Below are positions 44,201 to 53,742 of a stretch of 64,000 nucleotides of DNA, piece after piece. Made by a program: the position numbers and the translations under genes. The notes beneath the pieces are model-generated. The model searched no databases. It saw nothing but the letters and a program-made list of their open reading frames with translations, and was not told the origin of the DNA. The stretch comes from Asaia sp037151935 (lineage in GTDB: Bacteria; Pseudomonadota; Alphaproteobacteria; Acetobacterales; Acetobacteraceae): the NCBI RefSeq assembly GCF_051628905.1, contig NZ_CP157575.1, positions 1,798,001 to 1,862,000 on the forward strand, given 5' to 3'. How positions within the stretch are numbered: position 1 is the first letter of the stretch; each line of letters opens with the position of its first letter.

Positions 44201-46171
44201 ATGTCTCTCAAAGCCCTCAGCCCGGCCTTTCTGCTTTGCGCCAGCCTGCTGACGCCCGCCTTCGCCGCCCCCGCCGCCCCGCTGCACCTCTTCAGTGCGC
44301 CTGCCCTCTCGCCCGATGGCCAGCATCTTGCGACGCTGGACACGACCGAGCAGCCCGATTCAGACGCAACACCCGTGCCGTTTCTCGTTCTGCGCAGCCT
44401 GCCAGGCGGCAAGACCATGACCATTCTTCTGCCCTGCAAGGACTGCATTCCGTCCAGCCCGAGCTGGAGCCCAGACGGGACGCATCTGGCCTTTATCGTC
44501 AGGCAGAAAAACACGCAGAACCGCCAGATCATGCGTATAACCAGCACGGGCGCAAAGCTGGAGACGCTGCTGAAATTCACCGGCTCGCTACAGGATCTGC
44601 GCTACGGCCCCGATGGGGCGCTGGCCGTTCTCGCCATCGCCGATGCCAGGCGCGACCCCGGCGCGCTTCAGGCTGGCGCAGCTGAGACGGGCGAGATCGA
44701 CGCAAAGGAAGACGAACAACGTATCGCCACGGTCGAGAAGAACGCCCTGCACTGGCAGTCGCCCGACGGGCTCTATGTCTATGAATATGACTGGCAGAAA
44801 GGCTCCGTTCCCGCCTTCATTGGCACGGCAGCCACAGGCAATGGCGACGCCCATTGGTGGCAGGCCCATCTGTCGCGCTTCGCAGGCGGGCAGGAGACAA
44901 TTCTCTACACCCACGCCTTGTCACAACAGATTGGCCTGCCTCTCGTCGCCCCTGACGGCAAAAGCGTCAGCTTCGTCGCTGGGCTGATGAGCGATTTCGG
45001 CTTTTTCGGTGGCGACGCCCTGCAACTCGACCTGACCCGGCCAGGCGCCACCCCGGTGACCCTGACGAAAAACAGCAAAAGCACCGTGACGGGTCTGAGC
45101 TGGTGCCAGGGCCGTCTGATCGCCGCCTCCATCGCCAGCCCGAAAACGATGATGGAGGCGCTCGATGACAAAACGCCCCTGATGGTAAGTTCCGACGACC
45201 TGCTTTCGAATGGCGGCGGCGAACCCCGCCTGGTCTGCGCAGGCGACCAGAGCGTCGTCATCCGCCAGAATTTCACGAAAGCGCCCGAGATCTGGGCTGG
45301 CAGGATCGGTGACTGGCAGCAGGTCACCCATCTCAATGAGGGCCTTTCCGTGCCGGCAAAAGCCGAGAGCGTGAGCTGGACCAGTGACGGTTTCGCCGTG
45401 CAGGGCTGGCATCTCGCCCCGCTTTCGCGCCCCGCGCCCATGACCCGCAACGGGAAGGTGCCGCTCATCACCGAGATTCATGGTGGTCCGTCCTCGGCGG
45501 TCATGCCACGCTTTCTGCGTAGCAATGGCGATGCCGCCGTGCTGCTGAGAGCCGGTTATGATCTGTTCATGCCCAACCCGCGCGGCAGCTACGGTCAGGG
45601 CGAGGCCTTCACCATGGCGAACCGTCGCGATTTCGGTTACGGCGACCTGCGCGACGTGCAACGCGGCATCGACGTTCTGGAAAAAACAGCGCCAATCGAC
45701 GAAAACCGCCTTGGCATTACCGGCTATTCCTATGGCGGCTACATGACCATGTGGATCGTAACGCAGACGAACCGCTTCAAGGCAGCTGCAGCGGGCGGCG
45801 GCATTGCGAACTGGCAATCCTATTACGGCCAGAACGGCATTGATGCCTGGATGCCGCCTTTCTTCGGCGCCACGGTCTATGACGATCCGGCCATCTACGC
45901 CCATTCCTCGCCGATCACCTTCATCAAGCAGGTCAAAACACCGACCTTTATCTATGTCGGTGCCAATGACGTTGAATGCCCACCTGCACAAAGTCTTGAA
46001 TTCTATCACGCCTTGCGCGCCCTCGGGATTCCGACCAGCCTTGTGATCTATCCCGGTGAAGGGCATGGCATGAGGGGACGTGACCACGCGATCGACGCTC
46101 AGAAGCGCATGCTGGCATGGTTCGATCGCTATCTGCACGCCCCTGGAGCCCAGCCTGCCGGGGCAAACTGA
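44201..46171 (+). CDS. Exported S9-family prolyl oligopeptidase-like peptidase
   Basis: A 656-residue protein with a Sec signal (LSPAFLLCASLLTPAFA). Residues about 30-390 form a WD40-like beta-propeller (LSPDGQHLATLD, SWSPDGTHLAFIV). The C-terminal alpha/beta hydrolase domain shows HGGPSS for the oxyanion region, the nucleophile elbow GYSYGGY, the Asp in VGANDVECP and the catalytic His in GEGHGMRG. It probably cleaves peptides in the periplasm. The start is 9 bases after the RND stop, suggesting a shared transcript. Confidence 0.94.
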   Translation: MSLKALSPAFLLCASLLTPAFAAPAAPLHLFSAPALSPDGQHLATLDTTEQPDSDATPVPFLVLRSLPGGKTMTILLPCKDCIPSSPSWSPDGTHLAFIVRQKNTQNRQIMRITSTGAKLETLLKFTGSLQDLRYGPDGALAVLAIADARRDPGALQAGAAETGEIDAKEDEQRIATVEKNALHWQSPDGLYVYEYDWQKGSVPAFIGTAATGNGDAHWWQAHLSRFAGGQETILYTHALSQQIGLPLVAPDGKSVSFVAGLMSDFGFFGGDALQLDLTRPGATPVTLTKNSKSTVTGLSWCQGRLIAASIASPKTMMEALDDKTPLMVSSDDLLSNGGGEPRLVCAGDQSVVIRQNFTKAPEIWAGRIGDWQQVTHLNEGLSVPAKAESVSWTSDGFAVQGWHLAPLSRPAPMTRNGKVPLITEIHGGPSSAVMPRFLRSNGDAAVLLRAGYDLFMPNPRGSYGQGEAFTMANRRDFGYGDLRDVQRGIDVLEKTAPIDENRLGITGYSYGGYMTMWIVTQTNRFKAAAAGGGIANWQSYYGQNGIDAWMPPFFGATVYDDPAIYAHSSPITFIKQVKTPTFIYVGANDVECPPAQSLEFYHALRALGIPTSLVIYPGEGHGMRGRDHAIDAQKRMLAWFDRYLHAPGAQPAGAN

Positions 46172-46213
46172 GACCGTTCTGTAACGTTTGGCCTGAGAAG
46201 CTTTGGAGTTGAG

Positions 46214-47203
46214 ATGCATAACAAAAACAAGGCGCCGTTCTCAGGCCTGATGTCAGCGATCAGACTGGTCATTCCCGGTCTCGTTCTGGGCGGTGCGCTC
46301 TCGGCCTGTGCCAGGGCACAGACAACCGAAGCCCCGCCCATGCCCTCTGCCATCGCCCCAGAACAACCTGCTGCGCCAGCCGATCACACGGTCTCGGACC
46401 CTGTCGTCATTCCGCCCCTGCCAGATGTTTCGGAATCCGAAGCACGACTGGAGGCGAGCCGCCTCACGGTGCAGATGAGGAAATCGGTCAAGCGCTTCAC
46501 CACCTACACACCTGAAATTCGTCAGCGCTTCATACGCCTCGCACGCGCCGCCATCGCCAGCACCAACACGCCTATCGACCGCCCCCAGCTTCTGATGGTG
46601 GTAGACCGCAACCCCAAGGTGCAGCGCCTCTGCTTCGTACTGGCCATGCCGGGCAATGCGGACTGGGAGACGCTGGGCGGCACCCCGGTCTCGACCGGAC
46701 AAGCGGGACGCAAATTTTATTACATCACCCCGACAGGCGTGTTCATCAACACGCCCGACCGTCTCGGCTATCGCGCGCTCGGCACGAAAAACGAGAATGG
46801 CATTCGTGGCATCGGCGCGAAAGGTATGCGTGTCTGGGATATGGGCTGGCACAACGCCGTCAAAGGCTGGCGCCCGGATCACGAGACAGGCGATATCCGT
46901 CTCGAAATTCATGCGACCGACCCCGATTTTCTCGAGCAGCGCCTTGGCCATACAGCCTCGGAAGGCTGCATTCGCATTCCTGCCACCCTGAATGTCTTCA
47001 TGGACAAGAACGGCCTACTTGACGTGCAATACGAGCAGGCCGCCAGCTATGATGGGCGCTTTCGCGCGCTTCTGCCCAAGGACCGCACCCCCAGCCCTAT
47101 TGCGGGGGATGCTCTGGTTGTCGTTGACTCAGCCGAGGCCGTGCAGGCCATTTCTTCCGCTACGGTCGGGCACCAGACCCTGTCCAGTCATCACGAAGGC
47201 TGA
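46214..47203 (+). CDS. L,D-transpeptidase family lipoprotein
   Basis: A 329-residue protein. The N-terminus is a lipoprotein signal (VIPGLVLGGALSAC, lipobox LSAC at about residue 32). A Pro/Ala-rich linker follows, then a helical region, then the YkuD-like catalytic domain with HTASEGCIRIP providing the catalytic Cys with its Arg. Such enzymes form 3-3 cross-links or anchor lipoproteins to peptidoglycan. The C-terminal 60 residues are outside the usual domain. Its end overlaps the convergent LysR gene by 13 bases. Confidence 0.85.
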   Translation: MHNKNKAPFSGLMSAIRLVIPGLVLGGALSACARAQTTEAPPMPSAIAPEQPAAPADHTVSDPVVIPPLPDVSESEARLEASRLTVQMRKSVKRFTTYTPEIRQRFIRLARAAIASTNTPIDRPQLLMVVDRNPKVQRLCFVLAMPGNADWETLGGTPVSTGQAGRKFYYITPTGVFINTPDRLGYRALGTKNENGIRGIGAKGMRVWDMGWHNAVKGWRPDHETGDIRLEIHATDPDFLEQRLGHTASEGCIRIPATLNVFMDKNGLLDVQYEQAASYDGRFRALLPKDRTPSPIAGDALVVVDSAEAVQAISSATVGHQTLSSHHEG

Positions 47204-48129
47204 TCGCCGCGAGCCGTCCGCTCCGGCGGGGCAAGAGTGGGAAACGCCGCTTCGAGCGATTGCGCAACGAGGCGCGTGGCGGCAGGAAGAGACCGCGCCT
47301 GATCGACGCAGAAACAGAGTTCGAAGGGTCTGATCTTGCGATTGGCAAGCGGCACGAAGGCCAGCGATCCTTCGCTGACCTCCTGCATGACATCGACAAA
47401 ACTCAGAATACTGATCCCGACCCCGCTCCTGACCAGTGATTTGATGGTCTCGATATCATCCGATTCACAAACCGGGAGCCCCTCCTGACCCGTCTCGGCA
47501 GTCAGCCAGGCGATTTTCCGCGCCAGTGCCAGTGGGGCGGCAGGCGCGATCAGGGGGTAGGAAGCGCCTAGGCTGAACCGTGCCTCGTTTTGTGCCGCCA
47601 GAGGATGGTCCGGCGGAGTGACGAATCCCAAGGGGCAGGCGATGCTCGCCCTGACGGAAAGCCGCGAGTTCCGCACTGGATCGAAAACCAGCGCCAGATC
47701 GCCCTGCCCTTCGATCAGCGCCGGGGCGATCTCGTGATTGGCTCTCACCAGCACACTCAGCGTGATGCCTGGATGTCGGGCGCGCAATGTGGCGATCGCG
47801 CCCGGCACCATTCCACGCGCCATGGCTTCGGGAATAAGCAGCGTCACATGCCCCCGCCTCAATCCCTTGAGGTCGTCGATTTCCGTACGACACGTCTCCA
47901 GTTCGCGTTGCCAGCGTCTGGTCTGCACCAGGAGAAGCGCCCCCGCTGCCGTCAGCCTGAGCCCGGAAGGCAGACGCTCGAAAAGCGGTGAGCCAAGCGA
48001 CTCCTCACCCAGCAATATCTGCCTATCGATCGACGACGCTGAAATTCCCAATGCCTCGGAGGCACGCCTGATCGACCCATGCTGGGCGACGGCCATGAAA
48101 TAACGGGAGAAGCGCGAGAAAACGGGCAT
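47191..48129 (-). CDS. LysR-family transcriptional regulator
   Basis: A 312-residue LTTR. The winged HTH is at residues 3-65 (FSRYFMAVAQHGSIRRASEALGISASSIDRQI), followed by the linker helix and the two-lobed effector domain. It is divergent from the Rieske oxygenase gene, and a perfect 5-7-5 dyad with a T-N11-A core sits in the 108-base gap, so it very probably controls that gene. The inducer is unknown; an aromatic acid is a reasonable guess from the target. Confidence 0.92.
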   Translation of the reverse strand: MPVFSRFSRYFMAVAQHGSIRRASEALGISASSIDRQILLGEESLGSPLFERLPSGLRLTAAGALLLVQTRRWQRELETCRTEIDDLKGLRRGHVTLLIPEAMARGMVPGAIATLRARHPGITLSVLVRANHEIAPALIEGQGDLALVFDPVRNSRLSVRASIACPLGFVTPPDHPLAAQNEARFSLGASYPLIAPAAPLALARKIAWLTAETGQEGLPVCESDDIETIKSLVRSGVGISILSFVDVMQEVSEGSLAFVPLANRKIRPFELCFCVDQARSLPAATRLVAQSLEAAFPTLAPPERTARGDQPS

Positions 48130-48167
48130 GGAGGGCGCTCTCTTTTTTAGAACGGACAGTAAGAAAT

Positions 48168-48184
48168 TTCGATATATCGTCGAA
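48168..48184. promoter_or_regulatory. Dyad in the LysR/Rieske divergent promoter
   Basis: TTCGATATATCGTCGAA is a perfect TTCGA-N7-TCGAA inverted repeat of LysR-box type. It lies 39 bases from the LysR start and 54 bases from the oxygenase start. Confidence 0.6.
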
Positions 48185-48237
48185 CGGTCGAGACGTGGGA
48201 TGTTTTTTGCTGTTCCAGCATCAACCGGCGAGGCCCC

Positions 48238-49278
48238 ATGTCAGAAACTCTCGAACGGCCAGTGCAATTGCCGCGTCAATGCAGCTTCGACGCCGCGGAC
48301 TGGGCCATCCTCTCGCGCTTCTGGTATCCCATCGCCCTTTGCCGCGATATCGGCACCACACCCACCGCTGCGACCCTGCTCGACGAAACGCTGGTGATCT
48401 ATCGCTCGGGTGAGGAAATCGTGGTGGCGCAGGATCTCTGCCCCCATCGTGGCGTTCCCCTCAGCCTCGGGTCGGGTGATGGCGAGAGCATCGCCTGCGC
48501 CTATCATGGTTTTCGTTTCGGCCAATCGGGGCGCTGCGTGAAAGTCCCCGCCCATCCCAGCTCGGCCATTCCCAACAAGCTGCATCTCAGGACTTTCCCG
48601 GTGCTTCAGCGTTACGGGCTGGTATGGACCTGCCTCGCTGGCGAGACACGGCATGAGGTGCCGGACATGCCGCACTGGTACGAATTTGGCTATCAGCAGA
48701 TCACCTGCCCCTCGATCGACATCGCCGGTTTTGCCGGGCGACAGGTCGAAGGGTTTCTTGATGTTGCCCATTTCGCCTTCGTTCATACCGACACTTTTGC
48801 CGATCCCGAAAACCCGGTCGTGCCCCCTTATATGCCCAGAATGACCGCAGAGGGTTTCGAGGTCGAGTATCGCAGCTCGGTCGGCAATTATCCGATCGGC
48901 GTTGAGGGACGTGCGCCGGAAGGGTTCGAATGGCTGCGGCATTTCCGCACCTCGCTGCCCTTCACGGCAACGCTCGAAATCCACTTCCCTGATGACGGAC
49001 GGCTGGTCATCATGAATGCAGCCTCGCCCGTCTCTGCGCGCAAGACACGCATGTTCGCGCCGATCTGCCGCAATTTCGATCAGGATATCCCTGTCGAGGC
49101 CGTCTACGAATTCAATCGGCGCGTTTTCGAAGAAGACCGCCTTCTGGTGGAGGCGCAAAAGCCCGAATGCCTGCCGCTCGATCCTACTCTAGAAGCCCAT
49201 ATCATGGCCGATCGCAGCTCCATCGCCTATCGCAAGGGATTGCGCGACCTGGGACTGAGCCGGTTTTTCATAGCTTAG
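48238..49278 (+). CDS. Rieske non-heme iron oxygenase, alpha subunit (VanA-like)
   Basis: A 346-residue protein. The Rieske [2Fe-2S] motif is C-P-H-R (in LCPHRGVPLSLG, about residue 80) with CAYHGF 18 residues on. The mononuclear iron site appears as EGFLDVAHFAFVHTDTF, with the two His ligands. Size and layout fit single-component oxygenases such as vanillate O-demethylase VanA or related ring hydroxylases. No ferredoxin reductase gene (VanB-like) is next to it, so its electron donor is encoded elsewhere. Divergent from its probable LysR regulator. Confidence 0.9.
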   Translation: MSETLERPVQLPRQCSFDAADWAILSRFWYPIALCRDIGTTPTAATLLDETLVIYRSGEEIVVAQDLCPHRGVPLSLGSGDGESIACAYHGFRFGQSGRCVKVPAHPSSAIPNKLHLRTFPVLQRYGLVWTCLAGETRHEVPDMPHWYEFGYQQITCPSIDIAGFAGRQVEGFLDVAHFAFVHTDTFADPENPVVPPYMPRMTAEGFEVEYRSSVGNYPIGVEGRAPEGFEWLRHFRTSLPFTATLEIHFPDDGRLVIMNAASPVSARKTRMFAPICRNFDQDIPVEAVYEFNRRVFEEDRLLVEAQKPECLPLDPTLEAHIMADRSSIAYRKGLRDLGLSRFFIA

Positions 49279-49415
49279 CCATCCTCTCCCCGCATACCTG
49301 CTCGACAAACGCATAGCTCCTGCGGCGAGAAGACATAACCCCGGCGCCCCATCCGACTTGCCTCCTCTCTTCGCCTGGCGTCCTCTGGCCAGAACAAGAG
49401 GGAGACGCCCGAATC

Positions 49416-50825
49416 ATGGTCACCACCAGAACCGAACACGATCTTCTTGGCACGCGCGAAGTGCCGAATGACGCCTATTACGGCATTCATACCCTGCGGG
49501 CTGTCGAAAACTTTCCGATCACCGGCCGCCAGATCAGCGCCTATCCCGAACTCATCAACGCGCTGGCCGCAATCAAGCAGGCCGCCGCGCTCAGCAACCA
49601 CGACCTGGGGCTTCTCGACGCGTCGAAGTCGCGCGCCATCATCGCTGCTTGCGAGGATGTGCGCAGCGGGCAATTGCATGACCAGTTCGTCGTCGACGTG
49701 ATCCAGGGCGGTGCTGGCACCTCGACCAACATGAATGCCAATGAGGTCATCGCCAATCGCGCTCTTGAGCATCTAGGGCGCCAGCGCGGCGAGTACAGCG
49801 CCCTTCACCCGATAGACCACGTCAATATGGGTCAGAGTACGAATGACGTTTATCCCACAGCCCTGCGCATCGCCGCCATTCATGGCGTCAACCATCTGAC
49901 AGATGCCATGACAGTGCTGCGCAAGGCCTTCATCGCCAAGGCGCGGGAGTTTCATGACATTCTCAAGATGGGCCGCACCCAGCTTCAGGATGCTGTCCCC
50001 ATGACGCTGGGTCAGGAATTCCAGACCTACGCCGTCATGCTCGACGAGGATCAGAAGCGTCTCAAGGAGGCGATCCTGCTCATAAGCGAGATCAATCTGG
50101 GCGGCACCGCCATCGGCACACGTATCGCCAGCCACCCCGATTTTGCCATCACGGTTTGCGCCCATCTCAACCGGATCACGAACCTTCCCCTCCTGACTGC
50201 CAGCGACCTCATTGAGGCCACTCAGGATTGCGGCGCCTTCGTTCAGGTTTCCGGCGTTCTCAAACGCTTTGCCGTCAAGCTGTCGAAAATCTGCAACGAT
50301 CTGCGTCTGCTCTCCTCCGGCCCACGCGCCGGGCTGAACGAGATCAATCTGCCCCCCATGCAGTCCGGCTCTTCCATCATGCCGGGAAAGATCAACCCCG
50401 TAATTCCCGAAGTCGTCAATCAGGTCGCCTTCGAAGTGATCGGCAACGATCTGACCGTCACCATGGCCGCCGAAGCCGGTCAACTTCAGCTCAACGCCTT
50501 CGAGCCAATCATCGCCCATAGCCTGTTCAAAAGCCTGACCCATCTTCACGCGGCCTGTCTGACGCTCGAATCACGCTGCATTCGCGGCATTACCGCCAAC
50601 ACCGCTCAGCTCGAAGCCATGGTGACGCATTCCATCGGCCTCGTGACCGTCCTCAACCCCTATATCGGCTACGAAACCGCTACCGCCATCGCACTCGAGG
50701 CGCATCGCACCGGGCGCGGCGTGATCGAAATCGTGCGCGAACGCCAGCTCGTGCCGGAAGCAACGCTGGAGAAAATTCTGTCTCCCGAAGGGCTCTGCCA
50801 TCTGCACAAAGCTGAACCACTCTGA
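49416..50825 (+). CDS. aspA: Aspartate ammonia-lyase
   Basis: A 469-residue member of the fumarase/aspartase superfamily. EHDLLGTREVPNDAYYGIHT at the start, TSTNMNANEVIANRALE, and the catalytic signature SSIMPGKINPVIPE are present. The aspartase-type sequence around QVAFEVIGND separates it from fumarase C. It interconverts L-aspartate with fumarate and ammonia. It stands alone, followed by a palindrome cluster. Confidence 0.95.
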   Translation: MVTTRTEHDLLGTREVPNDAYYGIHTLRAVENFPITGRQISAYPELINALAAIKQAAALSNHDLGLLDASKSRAIIAACEDVRSGQLHDQFVVDVIQGGAGTSTNMNANEVIANRALEHLGRQRGEYSALHPIDHVNMGQSTNDVYPTALRIAAIHGVNHLTDAMTVLRKAFIAKAREFHDILKMGRTQLQDAVPMTLGQEFQTYAVMLDEDQKRLKEAILLISEINLGGTAIGTRIASHPDFAITVCAHLNRITNLPLLTASDLIEATQDCGAFVQVSGVLKRFAVKLSKICNDLRLLSSGPRAGLNEINLPPMQSGSSIMPGKINPVIPEVVNQVAFEVIGNDLTVTMAAEAGQLQLNAFEPIIAHSLFKSLTHLHAACLTLESRCIRGITANTAQLEAMVTHSIGLVTVLNPYIGYETATAIALEAHRTGRGVIEIVRERQLVPEATLEKILSPEGLCHLHKAEPL

Positions 50826-50863
50826 CACGACGTGCCTAAAAGCAGTACTTTGTGGACACCACT

Positions 50864-51008
50864 CTGAAGGGGATAAGAGGGGTGCGCCCCTTTCCGGGGA
50901 GCGGGGCAGCGCCCCGCAGTAACGCCATTCAGGCGCCAGAATTTCCTCAGGGCTCCGCCCTGAAACCCGCCAAAGGGCCGGCGCCCTTTGGATACCGATT
51001 TTAAAAGA
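50864..51008. repeat. Intergenic GC-rich palindrome cluster (copy C)
   Basis: Units between convergent aspA and the mgtC-like gene: AGGGGTGCGCCCCTTT, GCGGGGCAGCGCCCCGC, TCAGGGCTCCGCCCTGA, and CAAAGGGCCGGCGCCCTTTG. The second and fourth match units in the 3383-3525 cluster, in the opposite order. Confidence 0.72.
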
Positions 51009-51037
51009 ATGATCAGGGGGATTGCGCGGGACCAAAC

Positions 51038-51757
51038 TCAGTCGAGCGATTCTTCGGGCTTCTCGCTCCAGGCAGCCTGAACGCCGGGAATGCGCATCAG
51101 AGCCGTGATGACCTCATCGGGGGCCTTCATGCCATGCACATGCAGGGTAAGGAGCAGTTTTTCGCCCTCGTTCTGGCGCTCCTGCAAGACATGACCGAGC
51201 GTGAAACCGAGTTTGGTCAGAGTAATGCCAACGGTTTCGGTGAACGCCACATCTGAATCACCACGCACACTTATCTTGAACCCGTGGCGCGGGGCGCGAG
51301 GCATACGCAGCAGCCAGCCGGGGGTAAGGAACATGATGACGAGGTAACCGACAGTCGTCAGTAGGGCCACGATGGTCATGCCCGCGCCACAAGCCATACC
51401 GATGGCGGCGGTGAGCCAGACCGAGGCAGCGGTCGTCAAGCCGCGTACGGTGTCGCGTCGCATGAAAATAACACCGCCACCGATAAAGCCGAGTCCCGAG
51501 ACAATCTGGGCTGCCACACGAGACGGATCGACTACGACGCGATCTGGCATCAGCACGTCGTCAAAACCGTATTTGGAGATCAGCATGAAAAGGGCGGCAG
51601 ACACGCCGACGAGCGTATAGGTACGAAAACCCGCCGCTTTCTGTCGATATTCGCGCTCGAGCCCGACCAGGGCGGACAGGAAAAAAGCGAGCCCCAGCTC
51701 CTGTAGCTGGAGTAGCCCCTCACCAGGTATATGCGCGAACAGACCCACCGCCTGCAT
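51038..51757 (-). CDS. MgtC/SapB family membrane protein
   Basis: A 239-residue protein from the ATG at 51757 (MQAVGLFAHIPGEGLLQ). The four-helix MgtC domain covers residues about 15-140, with LVGLEREYRQKAAGFRTYTLVGVSAALFML and the GLGFIGGGVIF signature followed by RGLTTAASVW. A C-terminal ACT-like domain of about 85 residues follows. In pathogens MgtC affects intramacrophage survival and F-ATPase activity; the housekeeping role is uncertain. Confidence 0.92.
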   Translation of the reverse strand: MQAVGLFAHIPGEGLLQLQELGLAFFLSALVGLEREYRQKAAGFRTYTLVGVSAALFMLISKYGFDDVLMPDRVVVDPSRVAAQIVSGLGFIGGGVIFMRRDTVRGLTTAASVWLTAAIGMACGAGMTIVALLTTVGYLVIMFLTPGWLLRMPRAPRHGFKISVRGDSDVAFTETVGITLTKLGFTLGHVLQERQNEGEKLLLTLHVHGMKAPDEVITALMRIPGVQAAWSEKPEESLD

Positions 51758-51876
51758 GACAGCTTCTCCTCGAAACGACGCCCTTGCGGACACGAAGCAG
51801 AGTATTGCTCACTCATGAAGCCTGCGACAGCCTCTTGGCTTGCTCGAATCGACTGCGCCCATGATAGAGGGACGCT

Positions 51877-53382
51877 GTGACTATGACCGATGCATCCAAA
51901 CAATCCGTGGCCAATGATGGCCTTACCGCGCTCCTGCGCCGCTCGCCCCCGGCCAACCCCGAGGCCGAACGCGCTTTGCTGGGCGCGCTCCTGACCAATA
52001 ACAAGGCCTATGAGCGCGTCTCCGACTTTCTGGTGGCAGCGCATTTTGCCGACCCGCTGCACGGGCGCATTTTCGAGGCAATCGCCCGTCGTATCGACCG
52101 GGGCATGCTGGCCGACCCGATTACCATGCGCGCCGAATTCGAGCATTCGGGGCTGCTGGATGAAGTCGGTGGCCCGCAATATCTGGGTCAATTGCTTATG
52201 GCGATGGTCGGCATCGTCAATGCTGGCGATTACGGACGCGCCATTCACGATGCATGGATCAGACGCCAGCTGATCGAGATCGGTGAAAACGTTGTTAATA
52301 ATGCCTATGGCGCCCGCGCCGATCTGGAGGGTGGCGACCAGATTGCGGCGGCAGAGGAGACCCTTTTCAAACTGGCCACGGACAAGGGTCAGGATGGCGG
52401 GTTCGTAACCTTCGAGCGCGCCCTGACCGGGGCCTTGCAGGTCGCCGAGCAGGCATTTCAGCGTACGGGCGATGTCAGCGGACTGACCTCGGGCCTGCGC
52501 GATTTCGACAAGAAGACGGGCGGCCTGCATCCGTCGGATCTGCTCATCCTTGCCGGACGCCCGGCCATGGGCAAGACGGCGCTCGCCACCAAGGTAGCGT
52601 TTTCGGCCGCCCAGGCCCTGATGCGCGAAGCGGAAGACAAAGGCACGAAGCCACGAGGCGCCGTGGCCATTTTCTCACTCGAAATGTCGTCCGAGCAGCT
52701 CGCAACACGTATCCTCTCGGAGCAAGCCGAAGTGTCGGGCGAGAAGATCCGTCGTGGCGATATCGGCCAGCGCGAATTCGACCGTTTCGTGCGCGTCTCT
52801 CGCGAATTATCCGAGCTGCCTCTGCATATCGACGATACCCCGGCCATTTCGCTCTCGGCCATGCGCACACGCTGCCGCCGTCTGGCGCGCACCAAGGGGC
52901 TGAGCCTTGTGGTAGTCGATTACCTCCAGCTCATGCGCCCTGCCATTGGCACCAAACCGGAAAGCCGCGTGCTCGAAATCTCGATGATCACACAGGGCCT
53001 GAAGGCCATCGCCAAGGAGCTTTCAGTGCCGGTCATTGCGCTGTCCCAGCTCTCCCGTCAGGTGGAATCGCGCGAAGACAAACGCCCGATGCTCTCGGAC
53101 CTGCGTGAGTCCGGCTCGATCGAGCAGGATGCCGACGCCGTGATGTTCGTCTATCGCGACGAATATTATCTGCAACAGCGCATGCCCAAAGACAGTGCTT
53201 ATGAGAGCATGGATAAATATCAGGTCGCCATGGAAGAATGGCAGCGCAAAATGGCGCTCGTGCATAACAAGGCTGAGCTGATTCTGGAAAAACAGCGTCA
53301 CGGACCGACCGGCACTATCTCGCTCTTCTTCGAAGGCGAGTTCACCCGCTTCGGCGATCTGGATACCGTGCACGACGTATGA
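51877..53382 (+). CDS. dnaB: Replicative DNA helicase
   Basis: A 501-residue hexameric helicase. N-terminal DnaB domain (NPEAERALLGALL, FADPLHGRIFEAI), linker, and RecA-like C-terminal domain with Walker A GRPAMGKTALA, FSLEMSSEQLATRIL, Walker B VVVDYLQLM and the arginine-finger/QLSRQVE region. It unwinds the fork 5'-3'. Start may be GTG at 51877 or ATG at 51883. The DNA beyond its stop is decayed and mobile, so the usual downstream neighbour is missing. Confidence 0.97.
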   Translation: MTMTDASKQSVANDGLTALLRRSPPANPEAERALLGALLTNNKAYERVSDFLVAAHFADPLHGRIFEAIARRIDRGMLADPITMRAEFEHSGLLDEVGGPQYLGQLLMAMVGIVNAGDYGRAIHDAWIRRQLIEIGENVVNNAYGARADLEGGDQIAAAEETLFKLATDKGQDGGFVTFERALTGALQVAEQAFQRTGDVSGLTSGLRDFDKKTGGLHPSDLLILAGRPAMGKTALATKVAFSAAQALMREAEDKGTKPRGAVAIFSLEMSSEQLATRILSEQAEVSGEKIRRGDIGQREFDRFVRVSRELSELPLHIDDTPAISLSAMRTRCRRLARTKGLSLVVVDYLQLMRPAIGTKPESRVLEISMITQGLKAIAKELSVPVIALSQLSRQVESREDKRPMLSDLRESGSIEQDADAVMFVYRDEYYLQQRMPKDSAYESMDKYQVAMEEWQRKMALVHNKAELILEKQRHGPTGTISLFFEGEFTRFGDLDTVHDV

Positions 53383-53535
53383 CGATAGGGCTACAGGGGG
53401 CAAAACGCACCGACGCCCTGTCAGCCTTCTGTCTGTGTCGCCCACGTGACATGATGTCGTGCGACAGGGGGCAAGCTCCTCTCTGACCCACTGTCGGGGT
53501 CTGGTCGAAGCGTCGGGTGGCGCCCTGTCTTGCGT

Positions 53536-53742
53536 TCACCAGCGCCACCGGATGCCCCCGGTCACGGCTGCCGAACCCGGTGGGGCGCCAAGTCGCGTGT
53601 CCCGATGCCCGGCAAAGAAATTGGCGGTGAGATCGAGCCCCGGGACGCCGGCCACCGGCAGGGCGAAAATGGTCGTTATCCCGCGCTCCATTGCGATCGG
53701 CGAGGAGTCGTTCTGTTCGACGGTGATCGGGCCGAGATACAC
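53536..53742 (-). pseudogene. C-terminal remnant of a probable outer-membrane barrel protein
   Basis: A 68-codon open stretch whose translation ends in the barrel-closing pattern TGGIRWRW with a terminal aromatic. It includes VEQNDSSPIAMERGITTIFALP and LDLTANFFAGH. There is no start of its own; upstream (53743-53830) coding-like sequence continues in other frames (YRFEHNGQRSAQGLYSALAP, and SITANAPPRVFIAP), so at least one frameshift and a truncation are present. The family could not be named. It lies between dnaB and the first IS fragment. Confidence 0.5.
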
